Shown piece after piece: positions 24,651 through 36,441 of a stretch of 64,000 nt of DNA. Every line of letters begins with the position of its first letter. Within the stretch, counting starts at the first letter, position 1. Below the pieces are notes generated by a model. The model had not been told where the DNA came from. It saw only the letters and a list, made by a program, of their open reading frames with translations, and did not search any database. A program made the position numbers and the translations under genes. This stretch comes from Circinella umbellata (lineage: Eukaryota; Mucoromycota; Mucoromycetes; Mucorales; Lichtheimiaceae): contig JAIWNF010000081.1 of NCBI GenBank assembly GCA_025093555.1, positions 87,090 through 151,089 on the forward strand. The letters are read 5' to 3'.

Positions 24651-24832
24651 GGGAGTTAATCATTAATCTAGTGATTATTATTTTAATATTTCAATGCCAA
24701 GAAAATCAAAAATATTTTATATTATTGATTTTAATCTCTTGGCATATAATTATTTTATTTGTATATAAAAATATTATAGAATTCTTAAATTCTATAAAAT
24801 TTTTGTAATCATTAAATTAATGATTAACTCCC
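24651..24832. mobile_element. 182-base palindromic MITE
   Basis: Perfect 17-base ends GGGAGTTAATCATTAAT and ATTAATGATTAACTCCC. A second inverted pair lies inside (ATGCCAAGA at 24694 and TCTTGGCAT at 24737). Similarity extends a few bases outwards (GGCGGTTTT versus AAAGCCGG). No coding content. A classic foldback MITE form; no clear target duplication. Confidence 0.65.
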
Positions 24833-25484
24833 TTCAAAGCCGGTTTTTTATTCAATAATAAAATATCAACATCAAGAAATATCATTGCTACGTACTGGAT
24901 TACTAGACTGAAAATTGCACTGCCCAAAATAACAGAACCTGATAAAAGACATGTATTAGGAATTGATACAAATATTATGGAATATATTCGTTCTACATTC
25001 TTACATTCTTAGCAAACAGCACTAACCTTTTCATATCGACAAACCCTTATCGATCTATTGTTGTATGTTTGAGTTAATAGTTATTATATATGAAAGAGAA
25101 AGAGGGAGAGGGGAGCTGTTAGAATATTGGTTGCAATGGTCAGAGTACTTATTCGTGTAACAAATAGATGGCTTTTAAGGTACCTACCCAAGTTATGTAC
25201 TATAGGGTCACCGAAAGTCACTAACAGTCGTCAATTTTTTGATTTCTTTATAGTGATAGTTAGTATTAGGTCAGTATCTGGTCATTACATCGGAATTTAC
25301 AAGAAATAATGATTGGTTGGTATCAGGTCTTTACATGATAATTTTTGCAGTGTATATTTTGGATTATAGGAAAACACAGGAATGAAGGATGGAAAGAGTT
25401 TTATATTTGATCTATAGATTTGTTCATTCATATTTAACACTTTATATATCATAAATTATTGTTTGGTACTATATCAGTATGGAG
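24833..25484. other. Transposon-rich spacer without recognised content
   Basis: AT-rich DNA with a GA-rich patch near 25093-25116. No convincing coding frame and no repeat that I could match elsewhere in the window. Confidence 0.4.
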
Positions 25485-25780
25485 ACAAGTTGACATCTTT
25501 TAGATATTCAACTAAGTCTTAATAACACCTTACCAGTTGTTTAGGGTTTATTACATAAAGTCCAGAACACCTTCAAAAAAATCTTTGATTTTTTCTTGGA
25601 CACCTTCCTTTTCACTAGGAATAAGATAATCGATTCGATTTCTAGAAATCAAGATAATTAAAAATTTTAATGTTATAAAGTTTTTATTTTATTATATATT
25701 ACATATAAAATAATAGATTATTTAATTGCATTAAAAATCTTATTATCATAATATATTCGATTAATCTCTTATGATCCCAT
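25485..25780 (-). repeat. Fragment of the Merlin-like element (matches 33385-33665)
   Basis: Shares most of its sequence, in the same orientation, with 33385-33665 (for example TAACAACTTACCAGTTGTT / TAACACCTTACCAGTTGTT and GATTCGATTTCTAGAA). The second copy lies within the Merlin-like remnant, so this is probably a second, shorter piece of the same family. Confidence 0.6.
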
Positions 25781-26115
25781 CTAGTGATATGTATTTGAAA
25801 TGGGATCCCATTAGTAGGATCATCTCTATTTGGAATTAGACACTGATTTTTATATTTTGTATTGCCAAAAACCTCATGTTATCATTATATTTTGTGAACA
25901 TTCATTTTTTGGGCTCAGAGCCCTAAATAATAATAGTATAATTTTATACAAAAAAGTATTGACAATCATTTTTAAATTATTCATCAGACTTAAAAAAACC
26001 TTAAGGTTGACATGCATAATGAACACACTCTTTAATTCACAAATAAAAAGAACACACCACTCTTTTCAGAAGGACACAACAGACATAATCGAAAAAGCAA
26101 CCAACAAGTTCCTCC

Positions 26116-28290
26116 ATGAATAGCGTAAAATATGTGAAAGAAAACTATCATAAACCGAGATTTAATATTGTGAATTTCTACAAACATTTTAACTTCGGTA
26201 AACATGAACATGGTGAATGGGAATTCAAAAAAGTTATTGGCTATTGCTTACGAGAATGTAAACACAAATCGAAGTGGAAGAGTTGATTAGAAAATCAACA
26301 AAACAATAATTTCCAGGTAAAGAAGATGAACTAATAGATTATATTAGTATAAACTGTTTAGAATTTGTGTTTGAAGCATTTTGTTTGAAAACTTATAAAA
26401 ATGGCCTGTTTTTTACTTCATTTATAGATTCTTCAAAGACCTAAAATTAATGAATACTAGCAGAATACTGAAGTACAAACAGTTGAAACAACTGCCAAAC
26501 ACCAATACAAACTTTTTCTGTATGAAATATTAGAAGAAGAAAAAAGGGTTTGCTATTAATTTTCTTCAATACTTTTTTAAAAGATTATAATCTATATATT
26601 GACCTTATCTCCTGACACTTATATTTTCAGGCTGAACAATAGCTTCATAAAAGAGCTTGGGAAAATATGGAGGATGAAGAACAGCAACATTCTCAACAAC
26701 AGTGACAAAGGGTCTCTATGGTAAGTGAAAAGCCATAGATTATAAGCAAGTATAGAAGAAAAAAGTGGGATAAGAAGTCAGATTCTTATTGAGATTATCC
26801 CCACAATATATCGAATTAGGCACCTGAATCACTACCACTACCCACTACTATAGGAGCAGATATGTTACTTGAACAGCAGTTGGCTTATGATAACAATAAT
26901 AACAGTTTTAGTAGTAATACTTCTTATGATTGTTTTGACAATGAATCAATCGATGTTACAGTAAGTGGCAGTTTTTAAGAAAAAACAATATGAGAGTAGA
27001 TGTTACCGTTTAGGTAATATTGTGACCAAGAGCTCAAGCTTGGGAAAATAAGCTTGAGTTGTAGAGATGGGCTTAGCCCATATAAATAGTTATTACACCC
27101 ATTAAATAAAAACCAGGCCTTTTATCTCTCTTTTATACTTTCGATTACTTTTCTATTTTCATTGTAACAATTATTGACCTGAAATAACTATAGACTAGGT
27201 TTAGTCTGTAACAGTAGATTGGACTGTCTATTTGTATGGTAGAGATAATAATGTTTTTTTATATAATGAAAGTAAATAATGAATTTGGCTAATAAGTCAC
27301 AATTGGTGTCTCTTCTCATGCCAAGCCCTTCTCTATGCCTGATAATATTGATGATTTATTGGCCTTATCTTTATGACTTCCTGAAGGCTACTGTTTAGGT
27401 CGAGTGCCTGATGCACTAGTTATGGTTGAGGGTGCCAACATTGCAACCTGTTTTCATTTCTTCAAACAACTTTCCATAGAAGCTGCAAGTACTAATTGCC
27501 TTCAAATTGAATACAACTTTCTGCAATTGCATCATTATCTCATATGCTAATCTTAAAACCAAATTAATATGACAATTATATTCCATTATTTCCATTGAAT
27601 ACTTTCCAAAAACTGCTTAACGGTCCATATGAAATTTGATATTAAATTTCCTACTGATATTTGAAATGAAGTAGATCAGATTGTAACTGATACAGTCTAC
27701 CAACAATCATCAGAATGACAAATTACAAGGATAAAAGCAATAACCAGATTATTGAAAGTTGCGAGTTGCTGCGATTATGAAGTTTCTCGCACTATACTTG
27801 GAATTACGTCATTGTAAGTATACACTCATATTGCTATGAATGTAAATTGAAATATTTTTTGAGCCATACATTCAACCCATGTATATATATATGTAATTTT
27901 CTTTACTAGGATTCAAGGCTCCTCAGCCAGCCAATTGGTGACATATCTTGCATCAGAGAAACTGATCTCTGGAATAGATACTTTGGTCTACTTCTTAATC
28001 TAATCTTAGGTGACCCTGAAAAATAATTATTTTTATACTAGACTAATAAGATCACTTAATAAGGAAGAAGCAAGGTTTTTTGTAGTAGACCTGATGTAGT
28101 CGTTGCGATACTAACCTAACCAGACTTTGTTGATGGCATTGGATATGGCGAGGTAAAACTCGCAGAACCTACCCATAATTGTGATAGTCTAGGCTGTGAT
28201 CTTTTACTATTGGGCACCTTTTGTAAAACATCGATTGATAATGACATTACATATTCTCCAATTGGTTTTCAAATTCATGGTAAATTTATA
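26116..28290 (+). pseudogene. Scattered remnants of an unrecognised element gene
   Basis: Several plus-strand segments still read like protein. 26116-26286 opens with Met and includes FNIVNFYKHFNFGKHEHGEW and VIGYCLRECKHKSKWKS. 27330-27540 includes LPEGYCLGRVPDALVMVEGA. 28090-28250 includes FVDGIGYGEVKLAEPTH. Stops and frame changes separate them, and an LTR (27001-27213) is inserted between. The GYGEVK segment reminds me of fungal hypothetical proteins, but I cannot name the family. Confidence 0.35.
27001..27213 (-). mobile_element. Solo LTR, 213 bases, with perfect 5-base target duplication
   Basis: Begins TGTTACCGTTTAGG and ends TTTAGTCTGTAACA (TG...CA), bracketed by GTAGA on both sides (26996-27000 and 27214-27218). 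It is the reverse complement of the LTR copies at 35008-35229 and 40398-40611. No internal element sequence lies beside it, so it is a solo LTR left by recombination. Confidence 0.85.
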
Positions 28291-28293
28291 TAT

Positions 28294-28934
28294 ACATATA
28301 TATTTTTTTAAGAAGAGTTCATTAATATGATAAATAAGGGCTCCTAAATAAGAGTATGAGTAAACTGCATAGCAGAATGAACCATAGTCTAATGTTCAGA
28401 AAATTGTTAGGGCAACCCCAGCAGTAGAGGTATAATCGTTTCTATTTTAGAATCAAAATAAACTCGTTTTAGCAACCCAGATGATTTTTCTCCATCAGTG
28501 AGGTGCTATTTGGAGGAGCTAAAAAAAATTAAGTAGAAGAAGGAGAAATTTTTTTTATATCCCCTGAGTGCATGTATGCAATTTACAAATGATTGTCAAT
28601 TTTTTTCCAGCAGATCCATTTTGCCTCACCGTTTACAACCGCTGCTAGGGTTGCCCTTATGGATTTCTTTTTAATTTCGGACTTTTTATAAGTTCGGACT
28701 TTTAAACCATGCATATTAAACCTTTTTTATTAAAAACAAAATTGAATTTTTTTTCATAATTAAAAAGTATTCTCAAAATGGTTGCCCTAAATGATTTTCT
28801 TCCTATTAATCATATACAATTACAAACAAATCTATGCAATAAGGCAGACACTTTTATACAGTCTGAATTTGACCATTTCATGGAAAAAAACATCCTCACT
28901 GTTATATCAATCAAATATAATAAAATAAAAGAGA
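28294..28934. other. Degenerate transposon-rich spacer
   Basis: AT-rich. One 63-codon frame (28778-28969) runs into the next repeat copy and has no recognised family. Otherwise nothing seen. Confidence 0.4.
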
Positions 28935-29320
28935 CGTTAAAAAGTCAACGAGACCCAAAAGAACAATAATTGAACTGAACTTTATTAAAATAAAATATTA
29001 TCTCTATTTATATGAATCTTATTATCAGTGGGATATATTGATATGTGTATACGTAAGATTTATCTTTGTCATGGCCATGTGAATTATGAATATAAGATTA
29101 ATGATATTAAGATTAGACTTTGAGTGGTTGATGATATGATATATCTATGCAGCTGTAACCTTATATCATTATAGAAGACGGACTTCTGTGTTCTTATAAA
29201 TCATGGTCCAAATAGGGAAATACACGAAATGTCAGTAAAGCATAATTAAAGATACGCTATGCTTTAATAATTAGAATGACAAATAATTATCTTTATGAAT
29301 AATATGTGTTGGATACAACA
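28935..29320 (+). repeat. 0.4-kb terminal repeat, copy 2
   Basis: Close match to copy 1 (22974-23357) in the same orientation, including the end GTGTTGGATACAACA. The first base pair reads CG instead of TG. Upstream homology also covers AAATAAAAGAGA, so the true boundary may lie about 12 bases earlier in both copies. Confidence 0.75.
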
Positions 29321-30299
29321 ATCTTTATGGAATTTTTTATTTTTTTCCCTTTTTTATGGTATATGAAGTTTACTATGTTTTGAACATAAAAAATCTGGTT
29401 TATTATCCTCAATATTTGTACGTATTTTCTTATGATACATATGCCCTTCATTTTTACCTCTTTTTGTGTATATGTACAAACATTTTTATTTGTATTCAAA
29501 TACCAAAAATAATTTGTTTTTGTAGCTTCAACTTCTTTTTCTATAATACTGGCTATCATTTTTTGTTTTTTCTTTTATTTTTCTACTAACATTTCTTTAT
29601 CAAAATATTCTACTATTACTTCTTTCATAAGCTGTTTAATAGAATGTTGCATATAACTTCTATACTATTATTATGCATTCTATCTTTGGCAATTGGTTGA
29701 TAGAGATAATACTCAGTTGAATTGATAAATTAAAGAAGAATTTATAAACTCTAAATTATCAAATAAATTGTTAAAATTATTACATTTTTAGAAATTCTAT
29801 TATATTAGATACTTTAAATGAAAATTGAATAATCATATAAAATAAAATGGACGATACATTTAATGATAATATTAATCATCAGTTAATAAACTTATTATTA
29901 ATAAATGGCAGTTTTTAAATGACAATTGTGAGATAAATACGAGTAGTAAAAAATAGAAAGATGGGACTAAAGTAAAATATAGTTGAGAATCTGTTTATTC
30001 CTGAAATAAAATAACTACTCTTTTATATCTTTTCTAAATTATGTAACTATCTTATTTTATCCGATCATGGCTAAACTATGTTTTATACGAATGGATGAGA
30101 GGACCTATTATATTTGTTCTATTATAAATATTAATTCTAGATCATTCTCTGAAACCGTTTGTGACAGTTGTTACTAATCTCATTCTTTCTTTGATGTTCC
30201 TTTTTTATCCAGATTAATAATAAGAACGAATCAAAGTAAATAATAGTGTATAATTGGTTATATCTTTTATCCTTGACGGAATGATGTTTGACTGATTAT
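29321..30299. other. AT-rich region flanking the Harbinger-like remnant
   Basis: Very AT-rich. The long open frames here are low-complexity and overlap on both strands, so I do not call them. Probably non-coding flank of the element that follows. Confidence 0.4.
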
Positions 30300-32081
30300 T
30301 CATGAATGGATGGAATATATGTGTTATTATGGTGGTTCACCACAAATTGGCCAATTACTCATAATAAATATAAACATAGAACAGAAGTTAAACCTCTTCA
30401 TTTTATAAATGATATTAAAATAAAATTAGAAAATAAAATTGGATATGTAGCAGTTTCTTTTTCTTACAATGCTTTATGGAGTAAATGAATATCTAGGACC
30501 ATATAGTGAATTAGAAAAAGAATTAATTTTGCTTTATCATCTAGTATGTGGTGAAATAGGACATTTTATGAGTAGATATATGAAGTATTCATCTTTTTAT
30601 AGTGTTTATAAAAGATTTTAGATTGATAATTATAAAGTATTAAATAAAAAAGTTGATGGGTTTTTATCAACAATGTTTTCATCTCCTAAACTAAGAATAT
30701 ATAGTTCATTAAAACGAAATCCTAAACAATTTAAGCATGTAACATTAATTATAGATGGTCATGATTCTAAAATTAATTATGTTTATACTAATATTAAAAC
30801 AGAGGGATTCAATCCTTAATAATTAAATTTACTGTAAACAGTAATTTAATTATATTAAGACTTTCATGTCAAGCGTTCTAGGAATTTAAAATTTCATTTT
30901 AAATTATCTGAACTAATAAGTTGTCGTCCAAGTATTGCTAGACTTAAAGGTTATATAATTAATTAAAATTAATTATTATAAACCTTTTGGCTCCTTTTTT
31001 CTTTATTTAGATTTATAAAATTAAAAAAAAGTCTAAAAATTAATTTTTTTTTTTATTTTTTATAATTCACCATTATTCTTAATAATTAAATGTTAATTAA
31101 AATTACATTTTAATATAACTTTAACTGTTAAGAATTAATTCCCAGAAAAGCTATTTTCATATAAATTAAAAAAACCTGGATGTAGAACCTATATTATTTG
31201 TGATATTAATGAAATGATTTTGTGGGTATCTAATAGTGAATTTTGTGGTGAAAGTTCTGATGGTAATATTATGTTTTTAAACATGGAATTATATCAAAAT
31301 TATAGATTACAGACTGTGTAGCTATGAATGGTGGTTATTCTTTATTTTTAAATCAATTTTATAAAATTTCAGAAGAAAAAGGAAAAACATATATCCCATT
31401 TGAAAAATTATTAGTGTTGATTTAACATATCATGAAACACATCATAATGATATCTTTGGAAGTTTCAGATCTATTGTAGAAAATCAATTTTCAGTTATAG
31501 GTAGTAAATTCAAGAGATTTAATAATAATCATAAGGTTATTAAAATGTATGATAAAAAACATTATAATCTACAATTTAAATTAGTTTATTTAATGAAAAA
31601 TATTCAGAAGTTGGTAGTTGACTTTGATATAAATATACAATCACATTATAAATTGTGGGAAACTAATAATTTTGATTTTTCTATTGAAGAAAAGATGATA
31701 GATATAGTTATATCAAATGAAATAAAAGTAAAAGAAAAAACAAAAAGACTTGAAGAATTACAACAAAAATTATTATCAATGGAATTACATGATAATCTAT
31801 ATATTCAAAATATTAGTGATGACGATATAGAACTATACAAAAATAAATCTGATTCTGAATTAGATATTCCAAAAGAATATAGTGGAAATAAAAGAAAAAG
31901 AAAGAATGGTAAAAATAAAGTTACTGATATAAATATTCTAAGAAATAATGATAAAACAAGATATGAAATTGAAAAATTTTTAATTAAATGGAAAGATTAT
32001 GATGATGAACATAAGAGCTGGATTCCTATTAATAATTTTAACCAAAAAGAAATGTTAAATATGTATGCTAATCAACATTAA
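30300..32081 (+). pseudogene. Harbinger/DDE_Tnp_4-like transposase remnant ending in a chromodomain
   Basis: Plus-strand blocks in order: LYGVNEYLGPYSELEKEL, HVTLIIDGHDSKINYVYTNI (first catalytic Asp region), FSYKLKKPGCRTYIICDINE, WVSNSEFCGESSDGNIM, then GSFRSIVENQF-like text (SFRSIVENQFSVIGSKFKRF) carrying the catalytic Glu. The second Asp block reads MNGGYS where the family has LDGGY. An intact 178-codon frame (31545-32081) follows. It is Lys/Glu-rich, and its end reads YEIEKFLIKWKDYDDEHKSW, a chromodomain with its aromatic-cage Tyr and Trp residues in place. Upstream parts have frameshifts and stops, so the copy is dead. Domain order suggests a transposase fused to a chromatin-targeting module. 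Confidence 0.65.
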
Positions 32082-32874
32082 ATTATACTTATTTTTAGAT
32101 AATTCATTCTTTATAAAAAAATGCAATACTTAGGCATGTCAGCAATTGATGAATAATTCTGTACATATAGCAGCCTATTTTTCTTTTGTTTTTTTTTATC
32201 TTTAGTATTAATTTAATATATTAATTTATAGTTTCTTAAAATCAATAATTGCACTATTACAAATATATACTTTATTTTGTTTTAATTTTCTTCCTTTAAT
32301 TTTTTTAACGTCGGTTTTTTAGTTACTTCTACAATCAGCTTTCTTATGTATAGTCACATCATCATTTATTTTTTTCACTCTTTTTTTAGGGATATGTCTT
32401 TTAGAATGTGTTGAACAAAGAACATTTTTTTTCATTACCAAGATTTGTTCTAATTTTTTTACAACACATATAACCTTCTCATTTTCCCCTTTTATTAATA
32501 TGAGTACATTTATTTTCACTAGAGTTTAAATACCAAAAAGGATTATCTTTAACTGCATTATAACCCTCTTCAATTATACTTTTCATAACTTTTTTTTGTT
32601 TTCAATTTTATCTATAAGTTTTTCATTTTCAAAATACTTATTCATAATGTTTTTTATAGATTTCTCCATAGAGATTTTGCACATAAGTATCTCCTTATTT
32701 AAGATAACCATAGTGCTTTTTTTTGTTTATTTATACTGCAAAAATCTATCTTTATTATATAAATATAATGAACAAATAAAAAATTTAATTTTTATTTAAA
32801 AAAGTAATTGAGTTTAAAAATTAAAAAATTACAGTTAGAAATTATTTTCCCAGTTTACATATTTTTAACAGTTT
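32082..32874. other. Spacer between two transposase remnants
   Basis: AT-rich. A minus-strand Lys-rich frame at 32319-32519 contains several Cys residues but I do not recognise it. No supported gene. Confidence 0.4.
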
Positions 32875-33953
32875 TTACAATAGAAACCAGTCTCCTTCAT
32901 GTACATACTCAATATAATGATTTACAGACTCATGCAAATATCCAAGTTGTTCTAAACAATCAGTATTATATACTGCCCATTCATCAGAATGAAGCATTGT
33001 TTCAGCCTTGATCAATTTTTGAATTAATAGAATAAGTATCTGTCTATTATGTCGCTCTCCCTTAAAGACAATATATTGGCATTTATTGGTATTACTTGTA
33101 CAGAAACAAAAACTCATACACCTTCAACACGAGTACCTCTTAAGTTATTTTTGGTTTGACCAAACTTACTCTCATCCATTTCAATAATAACACCTTGACC
33201 ACCAATGGGTTCTTCTATTAATAAAATGTATATATTAGTATATAATATAAGTATATCAATTACTATATATTAAAAAGTTTTACCTTCCAGAGAGTACGTA
33301 ATATCCTGTTCAGTCAAATCAAATAGTTCATCCCAGATTTTTTTTAGCTCCTTCCCATCCTAATATATAGTCTTAACGCTACTCTGTTAGGGGACTTGTT
33401 GATATCTTTCAGATACCCAATGAAGTCTTAATAACAACTTACCAGTTGTTAAAGGTTTACTATATAAAGTCTAGAACACCTTCAGAAAAACTTTGATTTT
33501 TCTTAGATACCTTCTTTTACAATGATGAAAGGGATTATTGTTTCGATTTCTAGAATTGGGATAATTAAAAATTTTAATTTTATTTTATCATATATTATAA
33601 AATAATAGATTTTTTAATTACATTAAATATCTCATTATCATAATATATCCGGTTAATCTCCTTGCCGTAAAACGACCTGCAATTAAATGACGAGCTACAG
33701 CAAGGCAGTTATAAACCTTGAAACAGTGTCTACTAAACTAAGAATAAGTCTGGATACTTTTTTCTTGGTTACAAGTATAACAGTAGAAAGTACCATTAGC
33801 ACCATGATTCTAGCATGAATACATTAATTGAGAACAAGTAAGACACTTCATTTCACAGTAAAAAACATCTTTTTCAAAAATATAATTAACAGCAGCAGAT
33901 GCAGAATAAAATGTTGGATTATCAATCTTAGGAAGTTCTTGATAAATAGGCAT
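32875..33953 (-). pseudogene. Merlin / IS1595-type transposase remnant
   Basis: The minus strand starts at ATG 33953 (MPIYQELPKIDNPTF). It passes a zinc-ribbon-like part (CEMKCLTC, later CYTCNQEKS), then shows GGQGVIIEMDESKFGQTKNN, the first-Asp motif of ISXO2-like transposases. FKGERHNRQILILLIQKLI and LHSDEWAVYNT follow (second Asp). The third catalytic motif is missing. In-frame stops (for example after RVEGV and in YSC-stop-NHG) show decay, and a possible intron interrupts around 33217-33292. A 0.28-kb segment in the middle is shared with 25485-25780. Confidence 0.7.
33385..33665 (-). repeat. Repeat shared with 25485-25780
   Basis: Same-orientation match to 25485-25780, within the Merlin-like remnant. 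Between the zinc-ribbon part and the DDE part it has many stops, so it may be an expanded intron or an insertion. Confidence 0.55.
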
Positions 33954-34715
33954 AATAGTGGTTAAAAAAGAGAGGTTGAAAACTAAAAAAGTTAAAAAAA
34001 AGGGAATTAATAAAATATTAGCTCTTTTTATACTTTTTTTTATATAAAACTCTATTTTTTTAATCTTACTAGATATAGGTTAACAGTAACAACAAATATG
34101 GCGTGACTCAAAACGCTGAGTCAAAAAAAAAAGTCTGAGGACTATAAAAGGTAAAAGGTAAAAGTTTCACCTATAACTTTTTTTGTTTTTTTTACTACTT
34201 TGAGCTATATTTTTAAGGTTTCATATATAAATAAGAATTTTCTTTTTCAAAAAGAAATTCTAAGCCACATCTAAGCCCTGGGTATAAACCTGGACTGAAC
34301 CCCCACTTCTACTTTGCTCTCTCCATTATCATTTAAATAAAATCTTACCTTCCTCAACATCAGCTTACCAAAAAACTATCTATTTCTTCGATCTGTGGTA
34401 ATTTCTTTTTCTATAATTAAACACTTCCAAATTTTTTATGTCTAATAATGTTTCTTGTTCAAAAACTTTAACATCGTTTTCATGGGGCAAATGGTCGACA
34501 ATAATCTTTTTTAAGTTTTTATGTTATCTATAGTGATTATACAGTGATTGTCAGAACAAGTTGATCAAAATAAGTTTTATTAATTTCTCTTTTACCTTAT
34601 AAAGTTGTATAAGTCTTGGATATTTGTTGACAATCCTGCATAATCTACGACTACCAAACACACATTCTTTGTACTGGGCAAATATGAAAGAAGGTCTATT
34701 AAATTTTGTTAGCAT
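33954..34715. other. Spacer, no gene seen
   Basis: AT-rich DNA between transposon remnants, with short tandem GGTAAAA units near 34149-34161. Nothing recognised. Confidence 0.4.
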
Positions 34716-35580
34716 CTAAAGCACATAAATGTATGTCGGCCAGTTCAATATACCTTGCATTGATCCATCTGTGAATTTGTTCAAGGTTTCCATGTCTTCA
34801 TTTTCTATGTTACTATCGCGCTCGCTAATGGGTTGGTTGGACTTACAACAATGGGAAACAAAGACCTTATCGACTAATGACTGCTCTCGAAGACGACTAA
34901 CCATATGTTGCATCAACCATAGTCTGTCTTCAGTTGTTTCATCACCAGGTGATTTTCTACAGTAGCTGATTATTTCATAATTCTAATGGATGTTTGATAG
35001 TGTTACAACGTCATGGTTGTTACAGACTAAACCCAGTATATAGTTATTTCAGGTCAATAATGATACCATGAAAATAGAAAAGTAATCAAAAGTGTAAAAG
35101 AGAGATAAAAGGCCTGGTTTTTATTTAATGGGTGTAATAACTATTTATATGGGCTAAGCCCATCTGTACAACTCAAACTTATTTTCCCAAGCTTGACCTC
35201 TTGGTCACAATATTACCTAAACGGTAATAGTGGTGACCTTTTCGACAAAATTTTGCTGATATATAATATTAGTTTAAATATACTTCTTATGAAAACTAAG
35301 CATAGCTTACCCATAAAGTTTTCTTTTAATATGTAAAGTGGTTGAATACATGTAGAACTATTTTTTTTATGCTTCTGGTTGACCTTTATGAAATGAATAT
35401 TTTTAGCCAAATACCATTTGCTAAATCCTATCACATTCTTATCATCAAACATAGTGGTATATCGACGGGTCATTTCTATAATCATATCGAGTGTGCATTC
35501 ACAGTACTCATATACTTCATCGTTAAATGGATTGTATGATAAAAATACTTCATTTAGATAGTGCACAACCTGTGGTATTG
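34716..35580 (-). pseudogene. Unrecognised protein-coding remnants around an LTR
   Basis: Minus-strand frames at 35395-35566 (VYEYCECTLDMIIEMTRRYT, DDKNVIGFSKWYLAKN) and 34716-34950 (RLWLMQHMVSRLREQSLVDK, then VFVSHCCKSNQPISERDSN) look protein-like rather than random. They lie on both sides of the LTR at 35008-35229 and may come from one older gene. Family unknown. Confidence 0.3.
35008..35229 (+). mobile_element. Solo LTR of the same family as 27001-27213
   Basis: Starts TGTTACAGACTAAACC and ends CTAAACGGTAATA (a mutated TAACA). It matches the copies at 40398-40611 and, inverted, 27001-27213. Flanks ATGGT and GTGGT differ at one of five bases, consistent with an old target duplication. Confidence 0.8.
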
Positions 35581-36441
35581 AGCCTATATTAGACAGTTGA
35601 TTAGAAAGCTGTAATACGCTAGATAAATTTTTATTAAAAGAATTCCTTTAATTACTAAGTCTTTTTTCAATTGTTGTCACATTATTTTGTTCATCATTCT
35701 ATGATTGTTGTAGTAGCTGCAGTTGTTCTGATGTAGTTGTAATGTATTGGTGGTATCAAAAGGGATTACTATATATTTTTGGGAGGTATAATAGGATGGG
35801 ATCTGTAGGATCTTTTTCATAGAGATCAACATCAATACCGTCAATTTTATTTAAAAGTTCTTTTTCATTCGTTTCATTGAATTCTTACTGGAAGAACATG
35901 CATGCTGCTTGGCCCCTAGTTATATTCATAGTGTGAAAAAAAATATTAAATTTGGTACAATAGAGCAAAGCCAAATACCCCCTTAGTAACCTTAAGCTCA
36001 AATAGGTTCCTAGGCGATGCTTCTAATTGTCCACGCTAATAACGTTGACAATTTTTTGTTCTATTTATGAATCTCTTTATTTCAGACGTGTTCTGCCCAG
36101 GGCAAATAAAAGATTGCGCATCTTTCCATCTTTATAGTAGATTTGTAATCCTATTCATCATTTTCTTTATTCCTCATTATTTGTATTTATCATGAACAGT
36201 CCCTCATTTCTTGTAGTGTTTACTACAATGGCTAAAACTAGTATGTGTATCCGTAAACTAAGAAAACCATATCATCGACCACCTACTGATGAGCAATGTA
36301 CTAAGTTACAACAACAAACTGAAGAAACCAATGGGATCACAAAGAGACCTCACGCAGAAGAAGCTAATGGTAACAATATATTTTATAAGTTTAATGTATT
36401 CTGTAAATTGCTATAATAACTATTTTTTTTGTAATATAATA

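Noticed and set aside
29293..29589. Overlapping frames on both strands
   Set aside because: Mutually antisense low-complexity translations next to a repeat.
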